This document shows positions 34,425 to 44,223 of a stretch of DNA of 64,000 bases, one piece after another. Origin of the DNA: Isoetes taiwanensis (Eukaryota > Streptophyta > Lycopodiopsida > Isoetales > Isoetaceae); assembly GCA_021234155.1 (NCBI GenBank), contig JAJEKV010000087.1, positions 2,433,146 through 2,497,145 on the forward strand, given 5' to 3'. The notes beneath the pieces were generated by a model. The model was given only the letters and a program-made list of their open reading frames with translations. It was not told where the DNA came from and did not search any database. A program made the position numbers and the translations under genes. Positions within the stretch are counted from its first letter, which is position 1. Every line of letters begins with the position of its first letter.

Positions 34425-34706
34425 TTGTGTAGTGACGGTGTGGTGGAGGATGAGGCTCATATCTTACTTTGTTGCCGTGCTTATTCAGACTTAAGAGTCA
34501 TACATGGGATCAGTGCTACCTCCCTTGAGGAGTTCTTTCGGTACCCAGGGGCATCCATTGGGGGATATATTGTTGACATTCTTAAACATAGAGATGCTTG
34601 TTTGAAAAATCAGAAGGTACGAGAGATTGAGATAGAGGAGCCCAGTGTGTTACTCTCAGAAGACGCACTAGATGACTTGTTTTATAATTTTGAATGTAAC
34701 TTGTAA
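34425..34706 (+). pseudogene. LINE C-terminal zinc-finger segment, copy 2
   Basis: CSDGVVEDEAHILLCC with AYSDLRVIHGI and a C-terminal LLSEDALDDLFYNFE matches the last part of copy 1 (LSEDALEDIFYNVE). Confidence 0.8.
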
Positions 34707-34707
34707 A

Positions 34708-34737
34708 CGTCTCATAGACCTGGTGGTCTCGAAGACG
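34708..34737 (+). repeat. Conserved two-stem hairpin at the LINE 3' end, copy 2
   Basis: CGTCT..AGACG encloses AGACC-TGGT-GGTCT, as in copy 1. The spacing differs by only one base. Confidence 0.75.
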
Positions 34738-34759
34738 GAATAATAGATTTCATTTCATT

Positions 34760-34899
<140 letters not shown>

Positions 34900-34939
34900 T
34901 TTTCCACATGTCCAACATTTTTTTCTCTCTCGCCGTATA

Positions 34940-36345
34940 TGGGAAGTGAGAAAGTTTATACATAGTAGGGTGAGAGATATTGACAGATGTGTCTATTTCC
35001 CACGCCTTAACAGGGCCGTTAACCATTATTTGCATTGTCGGCCGGAAACTCGAGGAGAAAACAGAATGGAACCAGAAATGTTGATGATGGTGCTCGGTTT
35101 GCTTTTTTACAGACATTGCAATGGTGTTTTGAAGTTCAATTTTTATTGCTTCAGTGGATGGATTCCGTATGTTCAAGAGATTACATGGATATACTTGACG
35201 ATTCCTCTTTAATTCTTGAATCAGGTAAAAATTCTTTATTCCAAGGTCTTGTAGTCTCAATTGCTATTGCCAAAATTAGAAGGCCATCAAGAATGCGGTG
35301 GATTTCACCGAGGCAGCATACTCGCATCATCTTGATAATTTTGATTGGATTGACCTTCCCATGTATGAAGAGTCTCAATGATTGCATAACTATAGGATGA
35401 AAAGACATTCTTTTGAAAAATTAGTTGAACTCTTAGCCATTACATTTTAAAACCCGGTCAAAAGGTGAGAAAAACAGTGGAGCCAAAAAGAGCAGTTGCT
35501 ATGGTCATTTATTACCTTGCTCATGGTGAATTGGCATCTCATGTAGGCAAAGATTTCATGCTGGTGCATTTATTATAAGCAAGTATATTAGACTTCACAG
35601 ATGCCTTGGCCTCAATCATAGCAGATTTTAAGCAAGGCACAGATCTTCCTAATGTGTTTGGTGTTGTTGACGGAAGCCATATCAATCTGTACAGGAAACC
35701 AAAGAAAAAGTTCAGGCCCCATGATTACAAGGGCAGGCACAAAAGGCATTCAGTATTGTTACAAGGTATATGCAGCTTTGATAAGCAATTCTTGCATGTT
35801 TGTGTCATTGGACTAGGTGTAGTCCATGATGCAGGCCATTTCAAATAATCTAGCAATTATAAACTCTTGATTCGAAAGAAAGTATTGCAAGAACCTAAAG
35901 TCAATCTTATAGAACATAAATTGCACAAGGGCAATACAATAGACCAGCTGATTAAGGTTGCTATACCTCCTCAACTTCTTGAAGATTCAGCCTATCTTTA
36001 AAGAATGTTTCCTCTGAAAATTATGGCAGAGAAGAATGTTAAATTTGCACGATTCAATAAAAATTTTGCAAAGGCAGAGTTGTCAGAGAGAATACATTTG
36101 GTATGTTGAAGGAGAAATGGAGGGCATTGAAAGCATTAGGTGTTAAACTATCAGATGCAAGCAAGGCAATATATGCATGCTGTGCATTGCACAATTATTG
36201 CATTATGGAATGACAAGACGAGAATCTCCTGCCCCTTAGACCCATATTACCATCCGTGGAATATCAAGAGTCACCAGCTGACTCCAAGAGATACAAACAG
36301 GTTGGTGATCAGATCAGGAGCATAATATTTGAGAGCATCTGATGG
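34940..36345 (+). pseudogene. PIF/Harbinger-type transposase relic
   Basis: The best preserved block is at 35,606-35,848: LPNVFGVVDGSHINLYRKP (catalytic Asp in the GxxDGSHI motif), then YKGRHKRHSVLLQGICSFD and VHDAGHFK, as in HARBI1-like nucleases. Further on, MFPLKIMAEKNVKFARFN, then an FG-x-LK-E-K-W-R-A-LK-type region and CCALHNYCIMEN in shifted frames (36,090-36,220) mark the C-terminal end. Stops and shifts make it inactive. I did not find TIRs. Confidence 0.75.
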
Positions 36346-37740
36346 ACAATGGGTTTGTAATCCAATTGTATGTTTCATGCAAATGGTGCTTCCTTTCAAA
36401 GTTAGATGCTATAAAGTTAGATGGTGCTTTCTTTCAATTACATGATGATGAGAAAAGGTACTAGCCATTAATTTAAGTGCCCTGCCAAGTGTAAGGCTAT
36501 AGTGCCTTTGATCTAGTTTGGTAAGCTTTTTGTTTCAACTCTACCATGAATATTCATGAAACCTTGAAATGAAGCGCTGAAAAGTTTTTTAATTGTTTAA
36601 TATAGTACTCCTTAATCATTTGAACATGTCTTTGTTTTTTCAGAATTTGCACATAGAATGTTTTTTGATGACTAATCAAGAATTGTTGTATGTTGTACAT
36701 TATGCAAATATCTGATACATCTGATCAGAAACAGTCAATGGGCTTTTGTTAAAGAGTCAATTTGGCTTTGTGCATGTAGTTTGTAAAGGGCATTTGGTTG
36801 AAGTCCTCTTATTTTGCATATAATGTATTCAGCAAACGTAGTTTGCAATTTGCAATGCCAGATTCGTTCGCAGGCAGTGTTCAAGTCCAGTATGCACTTG
36901 CTTTATACGGATAGTCTTAGATGTAACGACTTTGAGTTTTTAATAGACTGGTCGTTACTGGCCACACAAATCTGTAGTGCCTAAAAATATCTTGCTCTAG
37001 AAACCAAAATTATACTAGGTGTAGCTAGTTGCTCGTGCTTCCGATATATCTCTAAGTTCACATAACAAATCCTTTTCAATTGCAAGGCAACCAAATCCTG
37101 TTGGATTGAACCCAAGCACCTTATGAAATGATCCTATTTGGATGTAACTCTGCTATACCTAGTGAATCTAGTGCATTTCCTTCAACACCCGAGACATCCA
37201 GCTATACAACCCATCCATGCTTGAGGTATTGAAAGGAAAAGATTCAATGAAAACCTTAAGTGCCAAATAAGCATTTGTTGTAAGTATTACACATTAAGTT
37301 CTACACAGTGGTCTTCAAAGTAATTAGCATTAGTAAGTTCTACACAGTGGTCTTTAGAGTATTTAGCATTAAATAAGCATTAAGTGCCAAATAAGCATTT
37401 GTTGTAAGTTCTACACAGTGGTCTTCAGAGTATTTAGCATGCAAGGCTAGATTGGCAGAAACATAAGCAAGAGTGAAGTGGCATGCGACATTAGTTACGT
37501 ATTGCTGATAAGAAAATATCCCTATCCCAAGATAATCCAGGCAAACTTGAACTTTGGCATCTAGATGCGGATACTCACTATCCCTAATCACATCCAATAT
37601 ATTGGTTTCAAGATACAGATGAACAAAATTAAACTAGTCATTACTCGTCAACTAATATGCCCTGCCCATTTATTTTTATCTGTAGCATAAAAACTTTTTT
37701 GCGGGTAGAATGCTAAATGGAATGTAACTGGCAAAAGGAG
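36345..37740. other. Intergenic, AT-rich, no gene recognised
   Basis: Frames are short. A local duplication lies at 37,259-37,441: the segments AAGTGCCAAATAAGCATTTG and GTTCTACACAGTGGTCTT each recur two or three times, in order but with gaps. Confidence 0.5.
37259..37441. repeat. Irregular tandem duplication
   Basis: TTCTACACAGTGGTCTTC/TAGAGTATTTAGCAT occurs three times and GTGCCAAATAAGCATTTGTT twice within 180 bp, a locally rearranged unit of about 65-120 bp. Confidence 0.7.
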
Positions 37741-37742
37741 CG

Positions 37743-37935
37743 CTAGGGTTAGCTTGCAGGACAAGCCTCAATCTTTTCTGCCCTGAGAGGCTTCACAACT
37801 TTCCAAGTGAAATCAGGGTCATCTTTGCCAAAGTGGCCATATGCAGCAGATTTTTGATACCTCTTGTTGCCTTTTCTTTTGAGATCAAGATGAATAGAAA
37901 TCATCCGTGGCCTGAAGTCAAAGTTTTTCGTCACT
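37743..37935 (-). pseudogene. S-adenosylmethionine synthetase C-terminal fragment
   Basis: On the minus strand 60 codons read [16 protein letters not shown] and [20 protein letters not shown] before a stop at 37,749. This is the C-terminal end of plant SAM synthetase (usually [29 protein letters not shown]). Changes such as G to R in FRPGM and the lack of the preceding three quarters of the gene indicate a fragment. It is well conserved over this part, so the duplication may be recent or the segment may be an exon of a larger gene outside my recognition. Confidence 0.85.
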
Positions 37936-37949
37936 ACTTGATGAGAGGG

Positions 37950-39130
37950 TATGAAACTTGTGTTTATGTTGTCAATTTACTACAGACTATTTGCTACAGT
38001 GTTTAACATTCACAAAACTCATATACCCACCAGAATCTACTATGCCCCATGACAAAGTAACGTGTGCAACTACTACTAACGCCAAAAGGCTTAATCTGTG
38101 TACTTGTAGACATAAATGGAACACATATCATTGAATCAAAGTTTTGTATCAAACATTTGTACACCAAAAATTTATATCATAGGCCAACAACATGCTTTAC
38201 TAAACTATTCTGAAATACACAATTCAAAATAAGCCTTTGCCATAGGCATACAAGCAATGATGCTATGTACTACGACAGAAGATGGTGCTATACATGCAAT
38301 GAGGATACTACATATTATGACGTTATGTGCTATGACAGCCTCTGCCACATGGAACAAACTATTGCATACTATGACATTATTAGTGGTCATTGTGATGGCC
38401 ACCCTATTTTTGATTCATGCCAAACATCCCAATCTGCATCAATGTGTTTTGGATCATTTCACACATGGACTTGGTCATTGTTGCAACAGCCTCAATTACC
38501 ATCTTAGAGTTGGCTTATGGCATCTCCTCAATTTTGGCAATTAGTTCGCATTTTCTAGCTTTTCTAGCAATTTCTTCTCCCTTTTTCATTCTCTGCCATA
38601 CTTCAAATTGTCACGGTGTTTAAGCAGATAAGTCAACTATTCCTTCTGTTTATTGCCATCTTGAATGTGAAGGAGCTCTATAATAAATTGAGCGCTCAAA
38701 TTTGTTTATGCTATTTGAATTTTACAACATACTTCTATTCCTTCTATTTGTTGTCATCCTTCCAAGATTATTTCATTTAGTTATTGTCGGGTCAGGTTAA
38801 AGTTAGGAGCTATATACGGGTTCTTAGAATTGTGAAAGCTTCAATGGTGCAAAAATGTTTAAGATAGTCTTTTGGAATTCTCTGCTTGCGCATAGTATCG
38901 ACATTGATTTATTGATGGAGCTCTTGATTTGTTCTTACAGATGTCTGAAGAAGGGATCAAACAAAACATAATCACTTTTATTGTTACTTTAATCTTATAT
39001 ATTGCATTCTTTGACATCTAACTGCTATTACTTGAATAAAGGAGTTCAATTTTTCACACTTGGTGTCTATGAATTTGTAAAATGTATTTATGTAAATTTA
39101 AGCATCATCATATCCTGAGAATGCAATCGT
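37950..39130. other. Intergenic, no gene recognised
   Basis: Frames of about 60-95 codons on both strands (38,205-38,620) reflect low complexity (ACTATGAC / CATAG repeats) and not a protein family. The rest is AT-rich. Confidence 0.5.
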
Positions 39131-39149
39131 GCAATGCAACTAGATTAAA

Positions 39150-39735
39150 TTTAGAATGCAAGTAAATCCACAATACACATATGACCAATATGCAAACGAA
39201 AATGCTAGCAAAAACATTTCTAGCGCATTCTTTGACGAAAATATTGATGCATATTCTAACAATTTCCCTGATGAAAATATCGGCGAGTATTTTGGCGATT
39301 TTTCCAATAAACATTGTGACGAATATTTTGACGATTTACGAAGATTGTGACGAATTTTCTGACGTTTTGTTTGACGATTTTTGTGGAGATTTTTTGACGT
39401 TCTTTGTGATGATTTTTCTAACGCTATAGAAACTCTATTTCTGATCCTCAAATCGATGCTAAGGCTGTCTAAATAGTTGGCTCTAGTTCTAACACTATGA
39501 TTGACTCTAATTGTGACTCTAATGCCGACTTTAATTGTGATGGTAAAGTTGATTCTATTCTAACACTATGGTTGACTCTAATGTTGATGGTAGAGTTGCC
39601 TCTAATTCTAACACTATGTTTGGCTCTAAATATGTCTCTAATGCTGATGGTAGAGTTGCCTCTAATTCTAACACTATAGTTGACTCTAATTGTGACTTTA
39701 CGTTTGCTGCAAAACCGACTCTAAGTTCTGACGTT
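39150..39735. repeat. Degenerate tandem repeats (GACGA-rich, then ACTCTAA-rich)
   Basis: From 39,225 to 39,420 short units with TTTGACGAAAATATT or TGACGATTTT recur every 15-30 bp. From 39,480 to 39,720, units of about 70 bp built of GACTCTAAT, GATGGTAGAGTTGCCTCTAA and TTCTAACACTATG recur three times. In each part the copies are related but not identical. Confidence 0.7.
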
Positions 39736-39779
39736 TAAATGATAGAGCGTGGAGTCATCTATAGCGTCAGCCATAATGT

Positions 39780-40390
39780 CAGTTCAAGGGTTTTTTTCTA
39801 TTCTATTCTATTTTTTTCTATTTTTTTCTGTATAAGTTTATAACTATAAGGTTTGACGCTAAAACTGACTCTAATACCCCCGTCCTCTTGGCAAGCTTGC
39901 TCCTGCCAATATAAAAAACCATTTAGATCTCTCATGATCAACCTATGCATACGATTTGGTCTTTGATCAATAGTGGCCCCTTCCTCTTCTATAGCTTTTA
40001 TTCTAACCTCTAGCTCTTCTTCAAGTCTTTGATTGACAACATGAAATGGGTCTAGAATCAATTTTTGTTTAACATGCCGAACTTGGTTGTATAGATCAAC
40101 CTTAATTTTCTTAAATTCACTAGCCTCTTCCCCCACTTTTTATTCAATCCATCATAATGGCATTTTTTCTGATCTTGATTTTCATACTAGGGAGCCCCTT
40201 CTCCCTTGGTTGAGCTATAAGATATTCCTTGAATGGGATGCAAAATACATCCTTCCTTAGGAGGCCTGTATTATGTTTAAAATGAACGTTTCCTTTTCGT
40301 CTAATGGAAGGAAGATCTTCAAAGACCAGCTTGTGTGGAACATATTCTAACTGGGAAAAGGCAAGATCCCCTCCCACATAGCCAGTCCAT
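39780..40390 (-). pseudogene. Possible LINE fragment, minus strand
   Basis: Two minus-strand frames (40,377-40,144 and 40,136-39,798) read a segment ending in a helical Glu/Lys-rich stretch followed by LYWQEQACQEDGG. Its position and style resemble the region between endonuclease and RT of LINEs (WRQK..WL.EGDRNT). The match is weak. On its left a TTTTTTTCTATTCTATTCTA tract (39,789-39,812) resembles the (TATTC)n tails, but in the opposite orientation. Confidence 0.3.
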
Positions 40391-40443
40391 GAAGGAACAG
40401 ACTTGCTTTTTTTTTATTTTTTTTTGTGTTTATTAGACCATGA

Positions 40444-40599
40444 ATAAGGTAAGGTTATCGGTCTGGCCGAGGCCGATAACCAAAAATGCGTGATCGAGGC
40501 TGTACGTTCGATTACGTGCCAAATATCTGGCCTTGAACGTATAGCCTCGATCACGCATTTTTGGTTATCGGCAGAGGCGAAGGCCGATAACCACCTTAT
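40444..40599. repeat. Long hairpin, 65-bp arms
   Basis: Left arm 40,444-40,509 and right arm 40,535-40,599 are complementary; the inner 38 bp have a single mismatch, the outer 27 bp a few. The loop is 25 bp. The inner arm reads GCCGATAACCAAAAATGCGT. A transcript from either strand would form a near-perfect stem of the size that small-RNA processing enzymes cut. It may be a foldback element. Confidence 0.85.
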
Positions 40600-40619
40600 C
40601 GGTCTTATATGGGTGGAAT

Positions 40620-40672
40620 AGTACTGATAACTAGTTATCAGTACTCCTCCAGTACTGATAACTAGTTGTCAG
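40620..40672. repeat. 26-bp perfect palindrome plus a second copy
   Basis: AGTACTGATAACTAGTTATC, continued to 26 bp (40,620-40,645), is its own reverse complement. A second copy with one change (GTTGTCAG) follows at 40,651-40,672. With the hairpin just upstream, this makes 230 bp of almost continuous inverted-repeat DNA. Confidence 0.85.
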
Positions 40673-40984
40673 TCTACACCAATAATGATAACCAAAAAAC
40701 AAGGACTCTCCCGTTACACTAGAGAGTCCAATAAGGAGTATTCGATGGTGGGAGAAGAGAAAAGAGTCCCATGCCAGTCCCTCCTCCCCCAAGAGGTTTC
40801 TATGTAAGTGACAAGCTTTAGAAAAAGGCGCACTGATGGAACAAAAAGACTCCAACGTAACTTCTATTGGGTCGTTCATTTATTTATGCGCTAATAAAGT
40901 AAGTATAACGGTTTGATCCAAATATAGGATCAGTTCCTACAATCATGGAAGGTCATCTTTATGAGATGAACCTTCTGTTCCCAA

Positions 40985-41098
40985 CAGTAAGCCAATCTTC
41001 TGACCCTAGATGAGGTCACCACCTATGTTGGTTCTTTACTCAATCTTCTGACCCTAGACATCCGTCATATTGAGGTCACCACCTATGTTGGTTCTTTA
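40985..41098 (+). repeat. Direct tandem duplication, about 59-bp unit
   Basis: CAATCTTCTGACCCTAGA and TGAGGTCACCACCTATGTTG with GGTTCTTTACT occur twice in the same order; the second copy carries a 12-bp insertion. Confidence 0.8.
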
Positions 41099-41422
41099 CT
41101 GTGTTCTTTCCATCTTTACATTTGGATCAAGGAAGATTAATCTTCCACATCCACGGTTACTATTTTTGGTTTATTAAAAATGCAAGCCCATGTTATGTTA
41201 ATGGTGCCAAACAACCATTGATTCATCAATACATGAAGAAAAGAAAAAAAAAATCATGGTGCAAACAACCATTGATTATCTCATTCCCTAAAAGAATAAA
41301 AAGTACATTGGATGGCGAAAGCCAAGTCATATGGCTTGACCACAAGAAAAGAAGAGCCTCTGGATCTATTCACAATACAATGCCTGCCAAGTTCACAATA
41401 CAATGCCTGCCAATTCTGCAGA

Positions 41423-41474
41423 GACATCTTACTGAGATGCAGACGTAAGTTCAAAGGCATCTCAGTAAGATGTC
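41423..41474. repeat. 18-bp perfect inverted repeat
   Basis: GACATCTTACTGAGATGC (41,423-41,440) and GCATCTCAGTAAGATGTC (41,457-41,474) form a perfect stem with a 16-bp loop, just beyond the 3' end of the MAKR-like copy 2. It might act in transcript end formation; that is inference. Confidence 0.75.
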
Positions 41475-41545
41475 GAACCCCTTTTTTTTGCCAATCTCAG
41501 CAGCCTGCTTCTAGAAGCTCTCTTGAAGCTTTTGTTGGGTAATCT

Positions 41546-42364
41546 TTAAAATACTAGATTGTTGGGCCTGTTCAAATATTTATGCAGATCTTCTCTTCTA
41601 CCTGCTTGTTGTATCGATTTCTGAAGCTTGCTTGGCCCCAAATCCGCCCCAAATACTCCGCCCATGGCTATGCTGTCTCCACACATCGGAAAAGCATATT
41701 TTGGAGAACCCATTATTCTTGCCGGAGATCCCATTCTGGCCGGAGACATTCCGCCCATCCTGCCTTCCCGAATCCCTTGTATGGGACGTGAATCCGCTAG
41801 CTTTCTGTATTTTCCAGGCTTTGCAGAATATTTTTCTGGCCGCCCAGAAATCGTTTTTGGATCCGAAATAGTTTTTGGGTCCGATTCTGATCTTCCCAGC
41901 CATGGATCCCAGGCTGCACAGACGGGCTTCTCTGCTTTGCTTGCGGAGTTGCTCCTGCGCAGAAAATGGGGCTTCTTAAACCGGAAAAATTCTCTCCAGC
42001 TTCTGGTTTTTTTTGCACTAGAACCATTCGATTCTGCTTCTGATTTCTCGTCTCGACGAATGCGATTCATGTTCAAAGACTCTGCAATATCTCCGTTTTT
42101 TTTCTCATATTGCTGTTCCGAAACCAGGGAGATCTTTTCTGCAAAAACACCATCATCCGGGACCGATTTTTCTGATACCCACATATGGGATCTGCGGACT
42201 TTTGGAGTTGCGGCTTCAAATTGAAGCCGGGCAGGATTTGCAAACTCAAAATCAGCGCCAGAAAAGACCTCCTGAAAGTTAGAACTAGAAGCAGACGTAT
42301 GATCTGGGAATGTAAAAGAAAAACTTAAATCGCCAGCAGGTTGAAGAATCTGTGCAGAGGCCAT
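41546..42364 (-). CDS. MAKR/BKI1-like basic protein, copy 2
   Basis: 272 codons from the MASAQILQ start at 42,364. An upstream in-frame ATG would add nine residues, but the paralogs and their spacing to the TATA box support this start. Blocks in order: DFEFANPARL, VRRSHMWVSEKSVPDDG, SWREFFRFKKPHFLRRSNS, KAEKPVCAAWDPWLGRSESD, then a SDPKTI unit present twice, RKLADSRPIQ, MSPARMGSPARI and SKLQKSIQQAGRREDLHKYL. It is much closer to copy 3 than to copy 1, including the doubled SDPKTI. The likely role is the same as for copy 1: a membrane-associated regulator of receptor kinases. This is a family-level inference. Copies 2 and 3 are divergently oriented with a transposon-like element between them. 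Confidence 0.8.
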   Translation of the reverse strand: MASAQILQPAGDLSFSFTFPDHTSASSSNFQEVFSGADFEFANPARLQFEAATPKVRRSHMWVSEKSVPDDGVFAEKISLVSEQQYEKKNGDIAESLNMNRIRRDEKSEAESNGSSAKKTRSWREFFRFKKPHFLRRSNSASKAEKPVCAAWDPWLGRSESDPKTISDPKTISGRPEKYSAKPGKYRKLADSRPIQGIREGRMGGMSPARMGSPARIMGSPKYAFPMCGDSIAMGGVFGADLGPSKLQKSIQQAGRREDLHKYLNRPNNLVF

Positions 42365-42399
42365 AGCCAAAGTATGCAAATGAATGAACATGCCATGAT

Positions 42400-42410
42400 T
42401 TGTTTTATAA
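42400..42410 (-). promoter_or_regulatory. TATA box of MAKR-like copy 2
   Basis: The minus strand reads CTTATAAAACA about 36-46 bp before the ATG. The equivalent box is found at similar distance in copies 1 and 3. Confidence 0.55.
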
Positions 42411-42419
42411 GAAGGAGAA

Positions 42420-43080
42420 TAATTTATTCAAAGAATAGCAGAGGGTTCGATTGAGAACCTTCCACGGCATACCTTTTCCTGATAGGTAATTTCTTGCCTC
42501 GCTCCTAAAATAAGCGGTCTTTGTGGCATTCTTCTAAGTTTCTTCCAATGTTTACATAAACTTCAAGCATCCGCAAATAGGATGTGAAACTCCCTGTGAA
42601 ATAGACTGTCGAACTTTGACTTCTTGTAGTTTTTAGACAATGACATGACAAAAAAATAAAATCCTTTTGTCCATAAAATCCTTTTGTTTCCAAGGGAGAT
42701 CCATAATTGATAGGCGTTAATTGGCGAAGAAAATTGACAAATTGAGTAGGCACACATGAGGTCAAAATACTCGGATATCTCACATTTGGGACAAAGATGT
42801 CAAAAATACTAATTTCCCATATCCCACAAACAATGTGGACGTAAGATTTGAAAAAGGTTGCCAACTCTATTTATTGCCCCTATAGAGGTACATGTATGAA
42901 TGCTATATATGCTATGTGAATGTCAAAATTCACGAGTCCATTTCTCAAGGGAGTTCCACACTCTAATTTATGACCAACATATTCCTATGTTCACCGAATG
43001 GAGGCCATGGAAGTTACTCATAGGAGTATGAAACACTAAGAAACTTGGAAGAATGTGTGGAAAATGCAGCCCCGCTCTAG
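42420..43080. other. Intergenic, no gene recognised
   Basis: A 119-codon minus-strand frame (42,505-42,864) has no recognisable domain and a composition like its surroundings, so I do not call it a gene. Confidence 0.45.
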
Positions 43081-43081
43081 A

Positions 43082-43130
43082 AGATAGATACAATATAGAT
43101 AGAGTTTTTAATGTCCGCGTGAAGAGAGAT
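43082..43130 (-). repeat. Diverged LINE 3' end, minus strand
   Basis: ATAGATAGAGTTTTTAATGTCCGCGTGAAGA is a diverged form of the AATAGTTTTTTTAACGTCCACGAAGA end seen at 26.2 and 50.3 kb. Confidence 0.4.
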
Positions 43131-43157
43131 GCTGGGTTATGTATATTTTATGGGGTA

Positions 43158-43304
43158 GATAACGTCCTCTCCCGAGGAGTTATGGGCCATAAAAATGGCT
43201 GAGTGGCCATGTGGCCACGAAATTCAGCCCGGCCGAGGAATTTCGTGGCCACATGGCCACGAGGCCATTTTTCTGGCCCATAACTCCGAGGGGAGGACGT
43301 TATC
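43158..43304. repeat. Hairpin with 66-bp arms (left end of element A)
   Basis: Left arm 43,158-43,224 and right arm 43,239-43,304 are complementary with a few mismatches; the loop is 14 bp. The inner arm GGCCATGTGGCCACGAAATT is perfect. It directly abuts the left terminal inverted repeat of element A. Confidence 0.9.
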
Positions 43305-44024
43305 GGCCTTAACGTCCTTGGCCGAGGCATTTGGCAGAGCCGCCATAGCCAAGCTTGGCAGCCCGCACTGCCATCTCTGTTTTTGGTGTACCGTCGCATC
43401 TCTGTAGGCTAATCGCCCAAGTCCGGCGAGCCCCTAAAACCTTCCATCTCCATGGGCCAGGCCTATTTCGTACTCTGAATTCTGTGATATTCTTCTTCGC
43501 CGGAATAGAGCTCCATTCCTTCACGCCTCCTTCCCTTCCCGCCGGATCTGTCCCTCTCAGACCTCCTTAACAAATCTCAAATAGCTCTGTTTTTTAAACA
43601 GAGCATACAGAGCATCTGCTGCAGCAGGGGCGACGGATTTACAGCGCTGGTTGCATAAGACTGCAGAACTATGGCGACGGATTTGCTGCCAAAGAAGCCC
43701 AACTATGGCGACGGATTTGCTGCGGTGGATGCCATCTTCACTGACAGTATGCCTGCAGTTACAGCGCTGCCCCGGCTATGGCTATGGCGCTGCCCGGCTA
43801 TGGCCTGTCATTTGTGCTTGGCTATGGCGGAGGGCCCAGAAAAAAGAAAACGACCACGTTGCAGCAGAGGAAATGTTATGCAGCAGAGGAAATGTTATGG
43901 CCATAACATTTTGTTATGGTCATAACCGATTGGGCCACATAATGTTACTGGACATAACATTAAGAGATCAACGGCTGAGATTAAACCCTACAGCTAAATG
44001 CTGAGGCCAAGGACGTTAAGGGCC
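43305..44024. mobile_element. Element A: hairpin-plus-TIR element, no transposase
   Basis: Left TIR 43,305-43,330 (GGCCTTAACGTCCTTGGCCG..GCAT) and right TIR 43,998-44,024 (complement of GGCCCTTAACGTCCTTGGCC..GCAT) differ by a one-base indel and two or three changes. The 667-bp body is GC-richer than its surroundings and contains repeated GCTATGGCG / GGCGACGGATTTGCTGC segments, but no recognisable protein. A 146-bp hairpin lies just outside the left TIR. The layout is the same as that of element B at 45.07-48.34 kb. Confidence 0.7.
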
Positions 44025-44186
44025 AAAGAATCAACCATCGCCATTTGCGCCCCTGAAGGCAACCGCTAGGATTTAACCCAACAAGGTGGGAACCAATCAT
44101 CCGACCTTGTTTGGCCAAGGGCAAGAAGGTAAAAGCTTGGAAGGTTCTTAATGGAACTATCTTTTCGAAGAAATTCTTCTCCCTAT

Positions 44187-44197
44187 AAAACCACCAC
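44187..44197 (+). promoter_or_regulatory. TATA box of MAKR-like copy 3
   Basis: CCCTATAAAAC lies about 30 bp before the ATG. A CCAAT box occurs at about 44,091. Confidence 0.6.
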
Positions 44198-44223
44198 ATT
44201 GGCATGTTCTTTGCATATTTGCC

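Noticed and set aside
40444-40672. CRISPR-like array
   Set aside because: The repeats are inverted and not regularly spaced with unique spacers, and the DNA is nuclear plant DNA.
41628-42224. 198-codon plus-strand frame opposite MAKR-like copy 2
   Set aside because: Shadow frame; the blocks conserved among the paralogs read on the other strand.
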